Below are positions 42,291 through 51,190 of a DNA stretch of 64,000 bases, piece after piece. This stretch comes from Bermanella sp040371755 (GTDB lineage: Bacteria; Pseudomonadota; Gammaproteobacteria; Pseudomonadales; Oceanobacteraceae), in the NCBI RefSeq assembly GCF_040371755.1, contig NZ_BAABWE010000003.1, positions 228,824 through 292,823 of the forward strand, written 5' to 3'. The stretch's first letter is position 1, and each line of letters opens with the position of its first letter. Made by a program: the position numbers and the translations under genes. Under the pieces are notes generated by a model that ran no database searches, had not been told where the DNA came from, and saw only the letters and a list, made by a program, of their open reading frames with translations.

Positions 42291-42758
42291 CTATTCGTTC
42301 ACTTCACACATAGGGATATGCGCAAGTTCACTGGCTTGTTTACGAATTAATTTGGGGTGCCACTGGCTAAAACTCAAGCGGGAGGCATAACGATTGACCC
42401 AAACAAACCCTAAAATCAACGCTACAAAGGCTCCTAGAACACTGACTTTTTCTTCAATTCCCGCCAATGAAAATCCCATTGCCGTGATAATCATGGCCAA
42501 CAATGGAATGCCATACATCAGCATAGATGATCTTAGAATGGCTTGCTCAGGTACACCAATAATAACCTGATCATTAACTTGAACATCAAAACCATTTTTT
42601 AGAACAGGTAAATCTATTTGTTTTTGACCGACTTTAGCTAATAAGCTGTGACCACAGCCTTTTTGAGCCTGACATGAGCCACATGCACTCTTGGCTATGG
42701 CCTGCACCCAGACCGTATCGCTTTCGATTTTTGTGACCCGCGCAGATTCTTCAACCAT
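42291..42758 (-). CDS. rseC: SoxR-reducing / sigma-E modulating protein RseC
   Basis: A 155-residue inner-membrane protein with an N-terminal Cys cluster (SACGSCQAQKGCGHS, about 24-38) and two membrane helices (about 82-125). RseC/MucC proteins modulate sigma-E activity or take part in the Rsx/Rnf-linked reduction of SoxR. The ATG at 42758 (MVEESARVTKIE) is preferred over an upstream in-frame TTG. Confidence 0.88.
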   Translation of the reverse strand: MVEESARVTKIESDTVWVQAIAKSACGSCQAQKGCGHSLLAKVGQKQIDLPVLKNGFDVQVNDQVIIGVPEQAILRSSMLMYGIPLLAMIITAMGFSLAGIEEKVSVLGAFVALILGFVWVNRYASRLSFSQWHPKLIRKQASELAHIPMCEVNE

Positions 42759-42796
42759 GCCTACACCCAAATACTGCTCATTAAAATGTTGCCCTT

Positions 42797-43756
42797 TTAC
42801 AGCAGCTCGACACTTTCTGCAATGCGTTGTGCGGTTACAGTGGGAATTTCACCCACTACCGTAATTCTATGAGTTAACCCTTGCCATTGTTTATGCATCA
42901 CAGACAACGCTGTTGGTCCAGCCTGAGCGGTACCTTCATCCATGGCCTTTTCAACTTGCTCAACGTAAACAGAAAACATAACAATACCGTCACTATAGAT
43001 TCGTTTAGCCGACAATTTAGGTGCAAAACCGCTTCCTGACTTATCTTCAAAGCCAATTGGCATCCAGTTTAAACGCCATTCCAATACATCTTCTGCATTG
43101 GTTTTCAGCACTTCACCTGTATGGGCTGAGGCGAGGTTAATACTTTGTGAACGTGGTGCAAAACGTTCAGGGTTAAACACATCTTTAGGTAAAAAGTAGC
43201 TGAATTGGTAGCGCTCTAAAACGCGCCCTTTTACTGATACCAGCTCAGTTCTCAGTGGTACAGTTGTTTGATTATCAAGCCATAATTGATAAATATGCCT
43301 TGATGCATCTTTAGGGATTAACTGCACACCATCGACTAATCGTCCTGCAATTCTCTGCTGGCCTAACGAGCGGAACTCATAGGCTTTCCTTAATTGATGG
43401 AGATTACTTGGTTGTTTATTGGTAAAAGCTGATCTTCCTAGCTGTTGTATTTGCTCTACCGATTTGTCTGGGTTGATACAATAAAGGGCATCACCACGGC
43501 GAATGATCTCTCTGATGTTGCCATCTAGGTGCAATAGTCGCTCCCAAATTTCCCCTTCATTTTGGCCGTGTACGATTTCTACACTTTGCATTTGCCCACC
43601 CGCTTGATGTACAAAAATTCCTTCATACATAGCGCTTGGCGCTTGTTCAAGCATGCGTTCGTACAAACCCAACGCCGTCCAAGATTGCTCCTTTTCTTGA
43701 GCAAAACTGAATGCGGCAAAACTGATTAAGCTATAGGTGACAATCCAGCGCAGCAT
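42797..43756 (-). CDS. rseB: Sigma-E regulatory periplasmic protein RseB (MucB)
   Basis: A 319-residue periplasmic protein with a signal peptide (LRWIVTYSLISFAAFSFA), the large lipid-sensing N-terminal domain and small C-terminal domain of MucB/RseB (YEGIFVHQAGGQMQSVEIVH, HIYQLWLDNQTTVPLRTEL). It binds RseA and blocks its cleavage until envelope stress. It overlaps the rseA stop by one base. Confidence 0.93.
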   Translation of the reverse strand: MLRWIVTYSLISFAAFSFAQEKEQSWTALGLYERMLEQAPSAMYEGIFVHQAGGQMQSVEIVHGQNEGEIWERLLHLDGNIREIIRRGDALYCINPDKSVEQIQQLGRSAFTNKQPSNLHQLRKAYEFRSLGQQRIAGRLVDGVQLIPKDASRHIYQLWLDNQTTVPLRTELVSVKGRVLERYQFSYFLPKDVFNPERFAPRSQSINLASAHTGEVLKTNAEDVLEWRLNWMPIGFEDKSGSGFAPKLSAKRIYSDGIVMFSVYVEQVEKAMDEGTAQAGPTALSVMHKQWQGLTHRITVVGEIPTVTAQRIAESVELL

Positions 43757-44349
43757 TATTTTTCCTTGCTTGACTCAAAGTTAACAACACGAGCATATGG
43801 CATAGCGGTTTTGCCCTGACCAATTGCACTGTCTTGAGCATGTTGTTTTAGGTAACTATTTAAACGTTGCTGTGCTTCTTGTAGCTCTTTTTCATTTAAT
43901 CCTTCAATGCCATTAGTTGACTGAGCAACCATGCTTGATGATTTAAACGTTGTTAGATCTGGCGTTACGACTTCCACTTGTGTTTTACCCGCCAGCTCAA
44001 TGTCGGAACTGGTTTGCGTCAATGGGTTAAAACGAGCACCAATAACAATTGCAAATGCTACAGATGCAGCTACAGATAAGCCTGCCACTGCTTTAAACCA
44101 AGGTTTTTGCGTGGTTTGTTCTTTAGCTGTCGGCTCCTCTGAAATAGCTTGGCTGACCGCTGCACTGATATCCAAATTGGTAAACGGACTAACGTCACCT
44201 TTGATGGCATCCCGTGCAAGATGGTACCGAGACCACTGCTGCTGAACACTTGGGTCTTTATCCATTTCATTAAACAAACGCTGCATGGCAAGCTCGTCTA
44301 ATTCGCCATCCATTAATGCAGATAAGGATTCAGTTTGTTTTTCGCTCAT
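43756..44349 (-). CDS. rseA: Anti-sigma-E factor RseA (MucA)
   Basis: A 197-residue single-pass protein: cytoplasmic anti-sigma domain (ESLSALMDGELDELAMQRLF, WSRYHLARDAIKGD), membrane helix about 92-110 (AGLSVAASVAFAIVIGARF), periplasmic tail. It holds sigma-E at the membrane; regulated proteolysis frees it. The ATG at 44349 has GAGGTG just upstream. Confidence 0.93.
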   Translation of the reverse strand: MSEKQTESLSALMDGELDELAMQRLFNEMDKDPSVQQQWSRYHLARDAIKGDVSPFTNLDISAAVSQAISEEPTAKEQTTQKPWFKAVAGLSVAASVAFAIVIGARFNPLTQTSSDIELAGKTQVEVVTPDLTTFKSSSMVAQSTNGIEGLNEKELQEAQQRLNSYLKQHAQDSAIGQGKTAMPYARVVNFESSKEK

Positions 44350-44424
44350 AGTCACCTCTCGCCTTAACAGGCTGTTAAATCGTTTGTCTTTTAAAAGACC
44401 AATTATTACGTCGTTCAACGCCTG

Positions 44425-45012
44425 TTATGCACTTTTGGTATGATCCATTAATGGCGCCATGGCCTTATCAATGGCTTCCCTTGCACGAAAAATTCGCGAT
44501 CGCACGGTGCCGATGGGACACTGCATGATTTCACCAATATCTTCGTAACTTAAACCTTCTAGCTCTCTTAATTTAATGGCGGTTCGCAGCTCTTCTGGTA
44601 GTTTATCCATAGCGGCGAACACTACTTTGCTCAATTCATCCCTTGCTAATAATTGCTCAGGAGTGGCTATATCCTTTAGAGAGGCCGCATGGGCATAATG
44701 TTCCGCATCTTCTACATCAACATCTTGTGCTGGTGGTCTACGACCTTGGCTAACTAAATGATTTTTTGCTGTATTAACGGCTATGCGATATAGCCAAGTA
44801 TAAAATTGACTATCACCTCTAAAGTTCTTTAGTGCTCGGTAGGCTTTAATAAATGCCTCTTGAGCCACGTCTTGTACTTCACTGCTGTCATTAACATAAC
44901 GAGAAATCAGTGACATAATTTTATGCTGGTATTTCAATACAAGAAGATCAAAAGCGCGCTTGTCCCCTTTTTGTACTTTTTCTACCAGTTGCTGGTCTGA
45001 CTGCTGCGACAT
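44425..45012 (-). CDS. rpoE: RNA polymerase sigma factor RpoE (AlgU)
   Basis: A 195-residue ECF sigma factor: region 2 (RAFDLLVLKYQHKIMSLI, DVAQEAFIKAYRAL, FYTWLYRIAVNTAKNHL) and region 4 (LPEELRTAIKLRELEGLSYEDIGEIMQCPIGTVRSRIFRAREAI). It controls envelope stress. The ATG at 45012 follows GGGGGAG and gives the standard length. A perfect sigma-E promoter lies upstream, so the operon is autoregulated. Confidence 0.96.
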   Translation of the reverse strand: MSQQSDQQLVEKVQKGDKRAFDLLVLKYQHKIMSLISRYVNDSSEVQDVAQEAFIKAYRALKNFRGDSQFYTWLYRIAVNTAKNHLVSQGRRPPAQDVDVEDAEHYAHAASLKDIATPEQLLARDELSKVVFAAMDKLPEELRTAIKLRELEGLSYEDIGEIMQCPIGTVRSRIFRAREAIDKAMAPLMDHTKSA

Positions 45013-45105
45013 TGCTCCCCCGCGTGCTGTACACGCTTTACACAACCACCTCTGTTGTTTGTCTTTTTGAGGCGTAAATCACTGGTTATCGTTTCATTGG
45101 TTAAA

Positions 45106-45132
45106 TTAGAATGGCCATTCATTCAAAAGTTC
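45106..45132 (-). promoter_or_regulatory. Sigma-E-dependent autoregulatory promoter of rpoE
   Basis: Minus strand: GAACTT at 45132-45127, exactly 16 bases, TCTAA at 45110-45106. This is the consensus GAACTT-N16-TCTRA of RpoE/AlgU promoters, 94 bases upstream of the rpoE start, and matches the known autoregulation of this operon. Confidence 0.85.
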
Positions 45133-45261
45133 AACCAGACTCAAAAAATATTCCTATTAAGCCTGCATATAGGTGTAAAATTCCACCTCTTTTGGTTGCT
45201 GACTTCTTTATCTGAATATTTATTAGTATAGTGACCGCGCGAATTGGTACAGGATTACAAT

Positions 45262-46842
45262 ATGGATCAGCGACAGGTATTTGATGTATTGGTCATAGGC
45301 AGTGGCGCCGCAGGCCTCACTGTGGCCTTAAATGTAGCTGATAATGCCAAAGTGGCAGTGTTGAGCAAAGATAAGCTCGATAGTGGCAGTACTCGATGGG
45401 CTCAGGGGGGTATCGCTGCTGTACTGGATAGTGACGACAGCATTAAAGCCCATATTAACGACACATTAAACGCCGGTGCTGGCTTATGCAGTTATAACGC
45501 CGTTAAACACACTGTCGAAAACAGCACTGAAGCCATTAGCTGGCTGATCGAACAGCAGGTTCAATTCAGTAAAGACAGCAATGACGAGTACCACCTCACC
45601 AAAGAAGGTGGACATAGCCATAGACGCATCATTCATGCTGCTGACGCAACCGGAATTGCAGTAAGCGAAGCTCTTATTGGCCAAGCCTTGGATCACAACA
45701 ACATCACAATGTTTGAGCGCCGTGTAGCGATTGACTTAATTTCTTGTGAAAAATTCAAAATACCCGGTAAAGGTGTCGCTGGGGCCTATGTGTTAAACGA
45801 AGACACTGGCCACGTTGAAACCTTTCGCGCCAGAACAGTTGTGATCGCTTCTGGTGGAGCCAGTAAATCGTATTTATACACCAGTAACCCTGACGGTACT
45901 TCTGGGGACGGCATCGCCATGGCTTGGCGCGCAGGTTGCCGAGTAGCTAATATGGAATTCAACCAATTCCACCCTACATGTTTGTACCATCCTCAGGCCA
46001 AAAACTTTTTGATCACAGAAGCTGTACGTGGTGAAGGTGGGCATTTGAAGCTGCCAAATGGCGAGCGCTTCATGCATAAGTTTGATGAACGTGCTGAGCT
46101 GGCTCCTCGTGATATTGTGGCTCGCGCCATTGACCACGAAATGAAACGCCTTGGTGCAGATTGCTTATACCTAGATATCTCACACAAACCCAAAGACTTT
46201 ATTTTAAAGCACTTCCCTAATATTTATGAGCGCTGCCTTGAATACGGTATCGACATGAGTAAGCAGCCTATTCCTGTTGTCCCTGCTGCCCACTACACCT
46301 GTGGCGGAATTGTTACCGACCAAAGTGGTCGCACCGATATGCCTAACTTATATGCTGTAGGTGAAAGCGCCCATACAGGCTTACATGGTGCTAATCGCTT
46401 GGCCAGTAATTCTCTATTGGAATGTATTGTATATGGACGCAGTGCAGCTAATCATATTTTAGATATTATCAAGCAAAAAAATAATGTGGCATTTGCCCCT
46501 GATTGGGATGAAAGCCAAGTAACCGATTCTGATGAAGACGTTGTCATTAGTCACAACTGGGATGAACTGCGCCGCTTTATGTGGGACTACGTAGGCATTG
46601 TGAGAACAGATAAACGTTTGGTTAGGGCTCAACACAGAGTACAACTATTACGACAAGAAATTGAAGAGTTTTATGGTAATCACAAAGTCACCAGTGACTT
46701 ACTAGAATTACGTAATTTGGTAGAAGTATCAGAGCTCATCATTCGTTGTGCCATCTTACGAAAAGAGAGTCGAGGCTTACACTACTCCTTAAGCCATCCA
46801 GACTTATTGCCCGTAGCTTATGATACGGTATTAACCCCTTAA
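45262..46842 (+). CDS. nadB: L-aspartate oxidase
   Basis: A 526-residue FAD enzyme oxidising aspartate to iminoaspartate for NAD synthesis. N-terminal dinucleotide fold VLVIGSGAAGLTVAL, SGSTRWAQGGIAAV, HTTCGG-like HYTCGGIVTDQSGRTD, and SLLECIVYGRSAA. The ATG at 45262 follows AGGA; a TTG six codons upstream is less likely. Divergent from rpoE, as in many gammaproteobacteria. Confidence 0.95.
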   Translation: MDQRQVFDVLVIGSGAAGLTVALNVADNAKVAVLSKDKLDSGSTRWAQGGIAAVLDSDDSIKAHINDTLNAGAGLCSYNAVKHTVENSTEAISWLIEQQVQFSKDSNDEYHLTKEGGHSHRRIIHAADATGIAVSEALIGQALDHNNITMFERRVAIDLISCEKFKIPGKGVAGAYVLNEDTGHVETFRARTVVIASGGASKSYLYTSNPDGTSGDGIAMAWRAGCRVANMEFNQFHPTCLYHPQAKNFLITEAVRGEGGHLKLPNGERFMHKFDERAELAPRDIVARAIDHEMKRLGADCLYLDISHKPKDFILKHFPNIYERCLEYGIDMSKQPIPVVPAAHYTCGGIVTDQSGRTDMPNLYAVGESAHTGLHGANRLASNSLLECIVYGRSAANHILDIIKQKNNVAFAPDWDESQVTDSDEDVVISHNWDELRRFMWDYVGIVRTDKRLVRAQHRVQLLRQEIEEFYGNHKVTSDLLELRNLVEVSELIIRCAILRKESRGLHYSLSHPDLLPVAYDTVLTP

Positions 46843-46858
46843 ATATTCTTGTACATTC

Positions 46859-46885
46859 AACATGCCCGCTTCAGTAGGGCATGTT
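46859..46885 (+). terminator. Hairpin after nadB
   Basis: AACATGCCC (46859-46867) and GGGCATGTT (46877-46885), 9 bp. It is followed by TAAAAAAAA on the plus strand rather than a T-tract, so termination is uncertain. Confidence 0.45.
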
Positions 46886-46936
46886 TAAAAAAAACATTAA
46901 CACAGCTAAATCAACTGTTAGCCAAGTACACAGAAG

Positions 46937-48343
46937 TTAATCCGGTTTAGGCAATCGAACGGTTACAGCCAAACCACCCAAAGCTGACTTACTAAAAATT
47001 AATTCACCGTTATGAAATTCAACAATACTATTCACAAGTGATAACCCAAGGCCCGCACCTTTACCAACCTGCTGTTTTTCTCGATAAAATCGATTTGTTA
47101 GTATCCCATAATTCTCCGGCATTACCCCTTTACCTGAGTCCTCGACTATTAACTCTAAATACTTAGAGTTGTTAAGAATGCTTAACCGAATCATACCTTT
47201 TTTAGGGGTGTATTCGCTGGCGTTATCGATTAAATTTCTTAGCAAAATTTCCAATAGAAAATGGCTACCCATGATTGCTTGTGTTTGCGTGGCAGAGTCA
47301 CACGTCATTTCAAGTTCTTGCTGCTTATCCAATATTGAAAGCGCCAGCTGCGCCATAACTTCTTGGCACAATGGATACAAAACCACTGTATCCACAGGAA
47401 TGGTTTCTGGTGAAACTTTTGATAAAGTTAACAACTGCTCTAACAATCTAGAAACCCGCTTCACTCCTATTTCCAGTTCTTGTAAAGACAGGTCTCTATC
47501 AGTGTTGTTTGTCGCTGCTATTGCATTTTGAGCGTGTAGCATAACCACGGCTAGTGGCGTACGTAATTCATGAGCAGCATCAGCAGTCAGGCGTTTTTCT
47601 CGGGCAATAGCGTCATTTAATCGATGAAATAATATATTAAGAGCGTCAACTACGGGTTTCATTTCTTTGGGAGTATGAAATAAGGTTATCTGTGTTAAAT
47701 TTTTAGGGTCTCTTTTATTTATATTTAATGTAAGTTGCTTTAATGGTTTTAACCCTAACCTAATAATCAAGGTCAGTAATAAAAGCGCTATAGGCAATAA
47801 AGCCAATCCGGGCCATAAGGTTTGGCGAGCAATTTGATTAGATAACTCTTGTCGAATTGACACACTTTCAGCAACATGAAGCCAGAAATCCCAATCATCA
47901 TCATACAAACTGTAAACCCGCCATCTCTCACCTTGAATATCGATATTAGAATATCCAGCGTGTTTATCTGCTAAACGGATTTCAGGGGCGCTGCCAGAAG
48001 TAATAAGTAATTTATTGTTTGCATTAAATATTTGATAAGCCACTTTTTTTTGATAAAAAAGTGCATGATTAGATTCTAAAGATTGTGCATCAAACCCGAA
48101 GTACACCACAGGTAAGTGGGCACTTTCTTGATCAATGGTTGATACACTCTCACTAAGAAGATTCATCAAAATATAGGAGCTATGAGCTAGCTGAGCATCG
48201 AATAACTCTTCAATTTCATGAATGGCTTGGCGCTGACTTAGTGTGTATATAGAAGCAAAATACAAAACAGTAAATGACAAAATACCAACAAGTAAAAATT
48301 GATTAATCGAAAGATTAATTCCTTTTTTCATGATAGCCATCAT
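46937..48343 (-). CDS. Sensor histidine kinase (PmrB/QseC type)
   Basis: A 468-residue kinase: membrane helices at about 14-33 and 176-198 around a periplasmic sensor, HAMP-like linker, HisKA with ADAAHELRTPLAVVM (His about 260), HATPase with N-box NLIDNASEYTPKKG and GKGAGLGLSLV. The start overlaps the response regulator stop by 4 bases. Ligand unknown; QseC and PmrB relatives sense cations or quinone/thiol state. Confidence 0.88.
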   Translation of the reverse strand: MMAIMKKGINLSINQFLLVGILSFTVLYFASIYTLSQRQAIHEIEELFDAQLAHSSYILMNLLSESVSTIDQESAHLPVVYFGFDAQSLESNHALFYQKKVAYQIFNANNKLLITSGSAPEIRLADKHAGYSNIDIQGERWRVYSLYDDDWDFWLHVAESVSIRQELSNQIARQTLWPGLALLPIALLLLTLIIRLGLKPLKQLTLNINKRDPKNLTQITLFHTPKEMKPVVDALNILFHRLNDAIAREKRLTADAAHELRTPLAVVMLHAQNAIAATNNTDRDLSLQELEIGVKRVSRLLEQLLTLSKVSPETIPVDTVVLYPLCQEVMAQLALSILDKQQELEMTCDSATQTQAIMGSHFLLEILLRNLIDNASEYTPKKGMIRLSILNNSKYLELIVEDSGKGVMPENYGILTNRFYREKQQVGKGAGLGLSLVNSIVEFHNGELIFSKSALGGLAVTVRLPKPD

Positions 48344-48996
48344 AACTTAGGTACCATATAGCCCACACCTCGCACTGTTTTAATTAATGATGAAAACAGC
48401 TTTTTACGTAAATTATGAATATGAACCTCTAAGGCATTACTTTCTATATCGTCATCCCAGCTATATAAATTTTGTTCCAAAGACACCCTAGACATAACCT
48501 TACCTTGGTTTTGAATAAGTGCTTCGAGTAAATTAAATTCCCTTCGAGATAAATTAATCGGTTGCTCTTGATAAATAACATTACGTGACTGAAGGTCAAC
48601 CTGCATTTGACCATATTCAATACAATTACTAGCTAAACCAGCACTACGTCGTAATAAGGCTCTAATGCGCGCTTGAAGCTCACTGACATCAAATGGTTTA
48701 GGTAGATAATCATCTGCCCCAAGATCCAAGCCTTTAATTTTATCATCTATGCTGTCTCTTGCTGTGAGAATTAATACAGGGATTTTTTGTTGCTTGCGAA
48801 ATTGCTTTAGAAAATCAAAACCATCGCCATCTGGTAATCCTAGGTCTAATAATATTAAGTCGTAATGCTCATGTTCACAGGCTGAAAGTGCAGATTTGAC
48901 TAAATCAAAATGATCCACTGCATAATGCTCATTATGTAGTGTTTGCTTTAATCCCGACGCTAACTGAAGGTCGTCCTCCAGTAATAAAATTCGCAT
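48340..48996 (-). CDS. OmpR-family response regulator (PmrA/QseB type)
   Basis: A 218-residue regulator: receiver (LLLEDDLQLASG, phospho-Asp in LILLDLGLPDGDGF about 51, Lys in ADDYLPKPF) and winged-helix domain (NLSRREFNLLEAL, ALEVHIHNLRKKL, VRGVGYMV). PmrA/QseB members bind CTTAAG-N5-CTTAA repeats; one such box lies in the tlpA-dsbD divergent region (51129-51145), suggesting local targets. Confidence 0.9.
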   Translation of the reverse strand: MRILLLEDDLQLASGLKQTLHNEHYAVDHFDLVKSALSACEHEHYDLILLDLGLPDGDGFDFLKQFRKQQKIPVLILTARDSIDDKIKGLDLGADDYLPKPFDVSELQARIRALLRRSAGLASNCIEYGQMQVDLQSRNVIYQEQPINLSRREFNLLEALIQNQGKVMSRVSLEQNLYSWDDDIESNALEVHIHNLRKKLFSSLIKTVRGVGYMVPKL

Positions 48997-49038
48997 ATAT
49001 AAGAACTTTCAATCAAATAATTTAAATGTAGGTCAAAA

Positions 49039-49065
49039 AATAAAAGCGACTAAGCCGCTTTTATT
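49039..49065 (-). terminator. Terminator of the tlpA-DUF4266-DUF3570 operon
   Basis: AATAAAAGCG (49039-49048) and CGCTTTTATT (49056-49065), 10-bp stem with a 7-base loop; the minus strand continues TTTTTTG. It lies between the DUF3570 gene and the two-component operon. Confidence 0.75.
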
Positions 49066-49072
49066 CAATTGA

Positions 49073-50326
49073 TTAAAATTGATAATTATACTGTAAAATT
49101 AATGAATCCACTTCAGAGGGCGTTTCATCTCCACTTTGTTGATAAAACTCCAAACGAACACTGTTAGCATGCCCTGCAACCTTAAACCCTAACTTTGCGC
49201 CAACAGTAATGGCCGTCATGTCACCAAGACGATAGTCCGCACTGACAAACTCCGGTACCACCTCTGTATTGCTTAAACTATAGCGATAAAACTCCGCTGC
49301 TTGTTGTTGGTAATAGCGAACATGAGGTTCAATATACCAATTGCTTTCCATGTTAAAGCGATAATGGGTATCAATGGTATGGGAACTGACATCCCAATCA
49401 TCCCACATATAACGGTATGAGATGTCCGCAATATTCCCTTGCATATAGCGCTTTGCTTTTACATATAAGCTTTGTTTGGTACGGCTATCAGGGCGATTCT
49501 CGTAAATATAAGTACCATTTAATCCATTTGCAGCATCTAAACTACCATCTGCATTAAGCACTGACACAATTTTATACGGGTCACTATGGTAACCACTGCT
49601 TTGTGAAAAGCCATAATTCATTTGTACCAATGTATTACGATCAATAACCTGAGTCACACCCAATAATAACTCAGTCATGGTACGAGTTTCAGAGTCTTCT
49701 GCACGCACTTGTGGATTAGTATTCACTTGCATTTCAGATAACGCCACAGGCACGCCACCTTCTGGGGTTATTTGATCGTATTCGAAGCTTATTCCCGCAC
49801 TTAATGTGGTATTTCTTTGATTTAAATCATGTAAATAAGAAACACTGCCGCTCATAGATGTAAAATCATGCTCAGCAGAAACATTACCGCCATATATGAC
49901 TTTATCAAATCGATTAAGTGGCTGCTCATAATTCATACTCGCGCTACCACGAGAATCCCTAAAGGTATCATCCAAAGGTACATCTGCACTTTGTGTAGCA
50001 TAACTTCCATTACCACTTGGTCGTGTGAATGTTTGCACTTCATCACTGACTGCCGCTCCATTATGGGATGCACCAGTTAAAGCGTCATATACGAGTTTAA
50101 TGCCTAATACACTGTCATCATCGTAGGTTTTTTTAAATGATATTGCAGGTTCAAATGCGCTCACACGATCGGTTTCATTATAAATTAGAACAGCTACATC
50201 TGTTTCCCAACCCGCTTCTGACTGAGCTTGAACCACCGTACTAGCCCCTAATAAGCAACCTGTAGCAGTACTAAGTAAACCACGAATATTTTTGCTCTTG
50301 GCTTTTTGTAATTGTTTAACTGTCAT
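49073..50326 (-). CDS. DUF3570 outer-membrane beta-barrel protein
   Basis: A 417-residue exported protein with a long basic signal peptide (to about VVQAQ at 35) and alternating amphipathic strands ending in an aromatic residue (VDSLILQYNYQF), the C-terminal signature for outer-membrane insertion. It fits the DUF3570 family. Strong SD GGGGG before the ATG. Co-transcribed with the DUF4266 lipoprotein and TlpA-like protein. Confidence 0.82.
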   Translation of the reverse strand: MTVKQLQKAKSKNIRGLLSTATGCLLGASTVVQAQSEAGWETDVAVLIYNETDRVSAFEPAISFKKTYDDDSVLGIKLVYDALTGASHNGAAVSDEVQTFTRPSGNGSYATQSADVPLDDTFRDSRGSASMNYEQPLNRFDKVIYGGNVSAEHDFTSMSGSVSYLHDLNQRNTTLSAGISFEYDQITPEGGVPVALSEMQVNTNPQVRAEDSETRTMTELLLGVTQVIDRNTLVQMNYGFSQSSGYHSDPYKIVSVLNADGSLDAANGLNGTYIYENRPDSRTKQSLYVKAKRYMQGNIADISYRYMWDDWDVSSHTIDTHYRFNMESNWYIEPHVRYYQQQAAEFYRYSLSNTEVVPEFVSADYRLGDMTAITVGAKLGFKVAGHANSVRLEFYQQSGDETPSEVDSLILQYNYQF

Positions 50327-50367
50327 GATTCCCCCATGGGAAAATTGAAAGGTGAATGAGTGTTTTA

Positions 50368-50586
50368 TTAGTTGCAGCCACAGCCGCCACCACCAAACCC
50401 TTTACCCCCACTACTAGCCTCTTTAGAAAAATAAATGTGATCATCGAACCCACTATCCAATGGCGCGTTATCCAGTGCCATATCTTCTCTGGCCAAAATG
50501 TCTCGTTCCCAAGGTTTGACACCTAAAGAACTACACCCAGATAATAAAATGCTACTGAGTAATAAAAGTGAGGCAGTAAATTTCAT
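50368..50586 (-). CDS. DUF4266 small lipoprotein with Gly-Cys tail
   Basis: A 72-residue lipoprotein: signal peptide with lipobox LLSGCSS (Cys18), then PWERDILAREDMALDN and a C-terminus GGKGFGGGGCGCN. DUF4266 proteins regularly accompany DUF3570 proteins. The Gly-rich CGC tail could bind metal or be a redox pair served by the adjacent TlpA-like protein; this is inference. Confidence 0.8.
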   Translation of the reverse strand: MKFTASLLLLSSILLSGCSSLGVKPWERDILAREDMALDNAPLDSGFDDHIYFSKEASSGGKGFGGGGCGCN

Positions 50587-50609
50587 AAACCCTCCAGTTT
50601 AAGTTATGA

Positions 50610-51083
50610 CTATCTCTTTAATTCTTTCAATAGTGATTCAATACTTTTCTCGTATTCATCGGTTTTGTTCTTTTTGAAACCTACATGGCGATGACGAACC
50701 TCACCTTTACCATCAATAACAAATGAACTTGGCATACCAATTAGCTTGTACTTTTCTGCTAACTTGCCGTCAGGATCAGAGAAAACTCGAAAATTTGCAG
50801 GTACTTCTTTCAAAAATTGTTTAGCAAGTGATTGCTCTGTATCTAAATTGACACCAATAACCACTAAGCCCTGATTTTTATATTTTTCTTCTATTTCATT
50901 TAACCAAGGAAATGATTTACGACAAGGACCACACCAAGATGCCCAAAAATCCAAATATACTACTTTGTTTTTATACTGAGACAGGTCAAATTTGTTTAAC
51001 CATTGCTCTGCATGAGTCGGCATGCTGGTCACTAGCAGAACCACCAACAGAGCTTTATTTAGATTTAAGAATATAGACTTCAT
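50610..51083 (-). CDS. TlpA/ResA-like periplasmic thioredoxin
   Basis: A 157-residue exported thioredoxin: signal peptide (LLVVLLVTSMPTHA), active site WASWCGPCRKSF (Cys about 51 and 54), cis-Pro in IGMPSSFVI. Likely reduces disulfides in the DUF4266 lipoprotein or other periplasmic proteins, with electrons from the divergently encoded DsbD. First gene of its operon. Confidence 0.87.
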   Translation of the reverse strand: MKSIFLNLNKALLVVLLVTSMPTHAEQWLNKFDLSQYKNKVVYLDFWASWCGPCRKSFPWLNEIEEKYKNQGLVVIGVNLDTEQSLAKQFLKEVPANFRVFSDPDGKLAEKYKLIGMPSSFVIDGKGEVRHRHVGFKKNKTDEYEKSIESLLKELKR

Positions 51084-51111
51084 TAAGTATTCCCTTTGTT
51101 TTGTAGATTTT

Positions 51112-51162
51112 AGTATGGCGAAGGAACCTTAAGGATTCCTTAACAATTTAAGTTTTATTATG
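51112..51162. promoter_or_regulatory. Divergent promoters with a PmrA/QseB-type box
   Basis: CTTAAG-GATTC-CTTAAC (51129-51145) matches the PmrA-family direct repeat CTTAA-N6-CTTAA. A -10 like CATACT for tlpA (51117-51112, minus) and TATTAT for dsbD (51157-51162, plus) each lie exactly 11 bases from the box. A regulator bound there could act on both directions. Confidence 0.65.
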
Positions 51163-51190
51163 CCTGTATCAAAAAAGTGGAGTGTACTTT

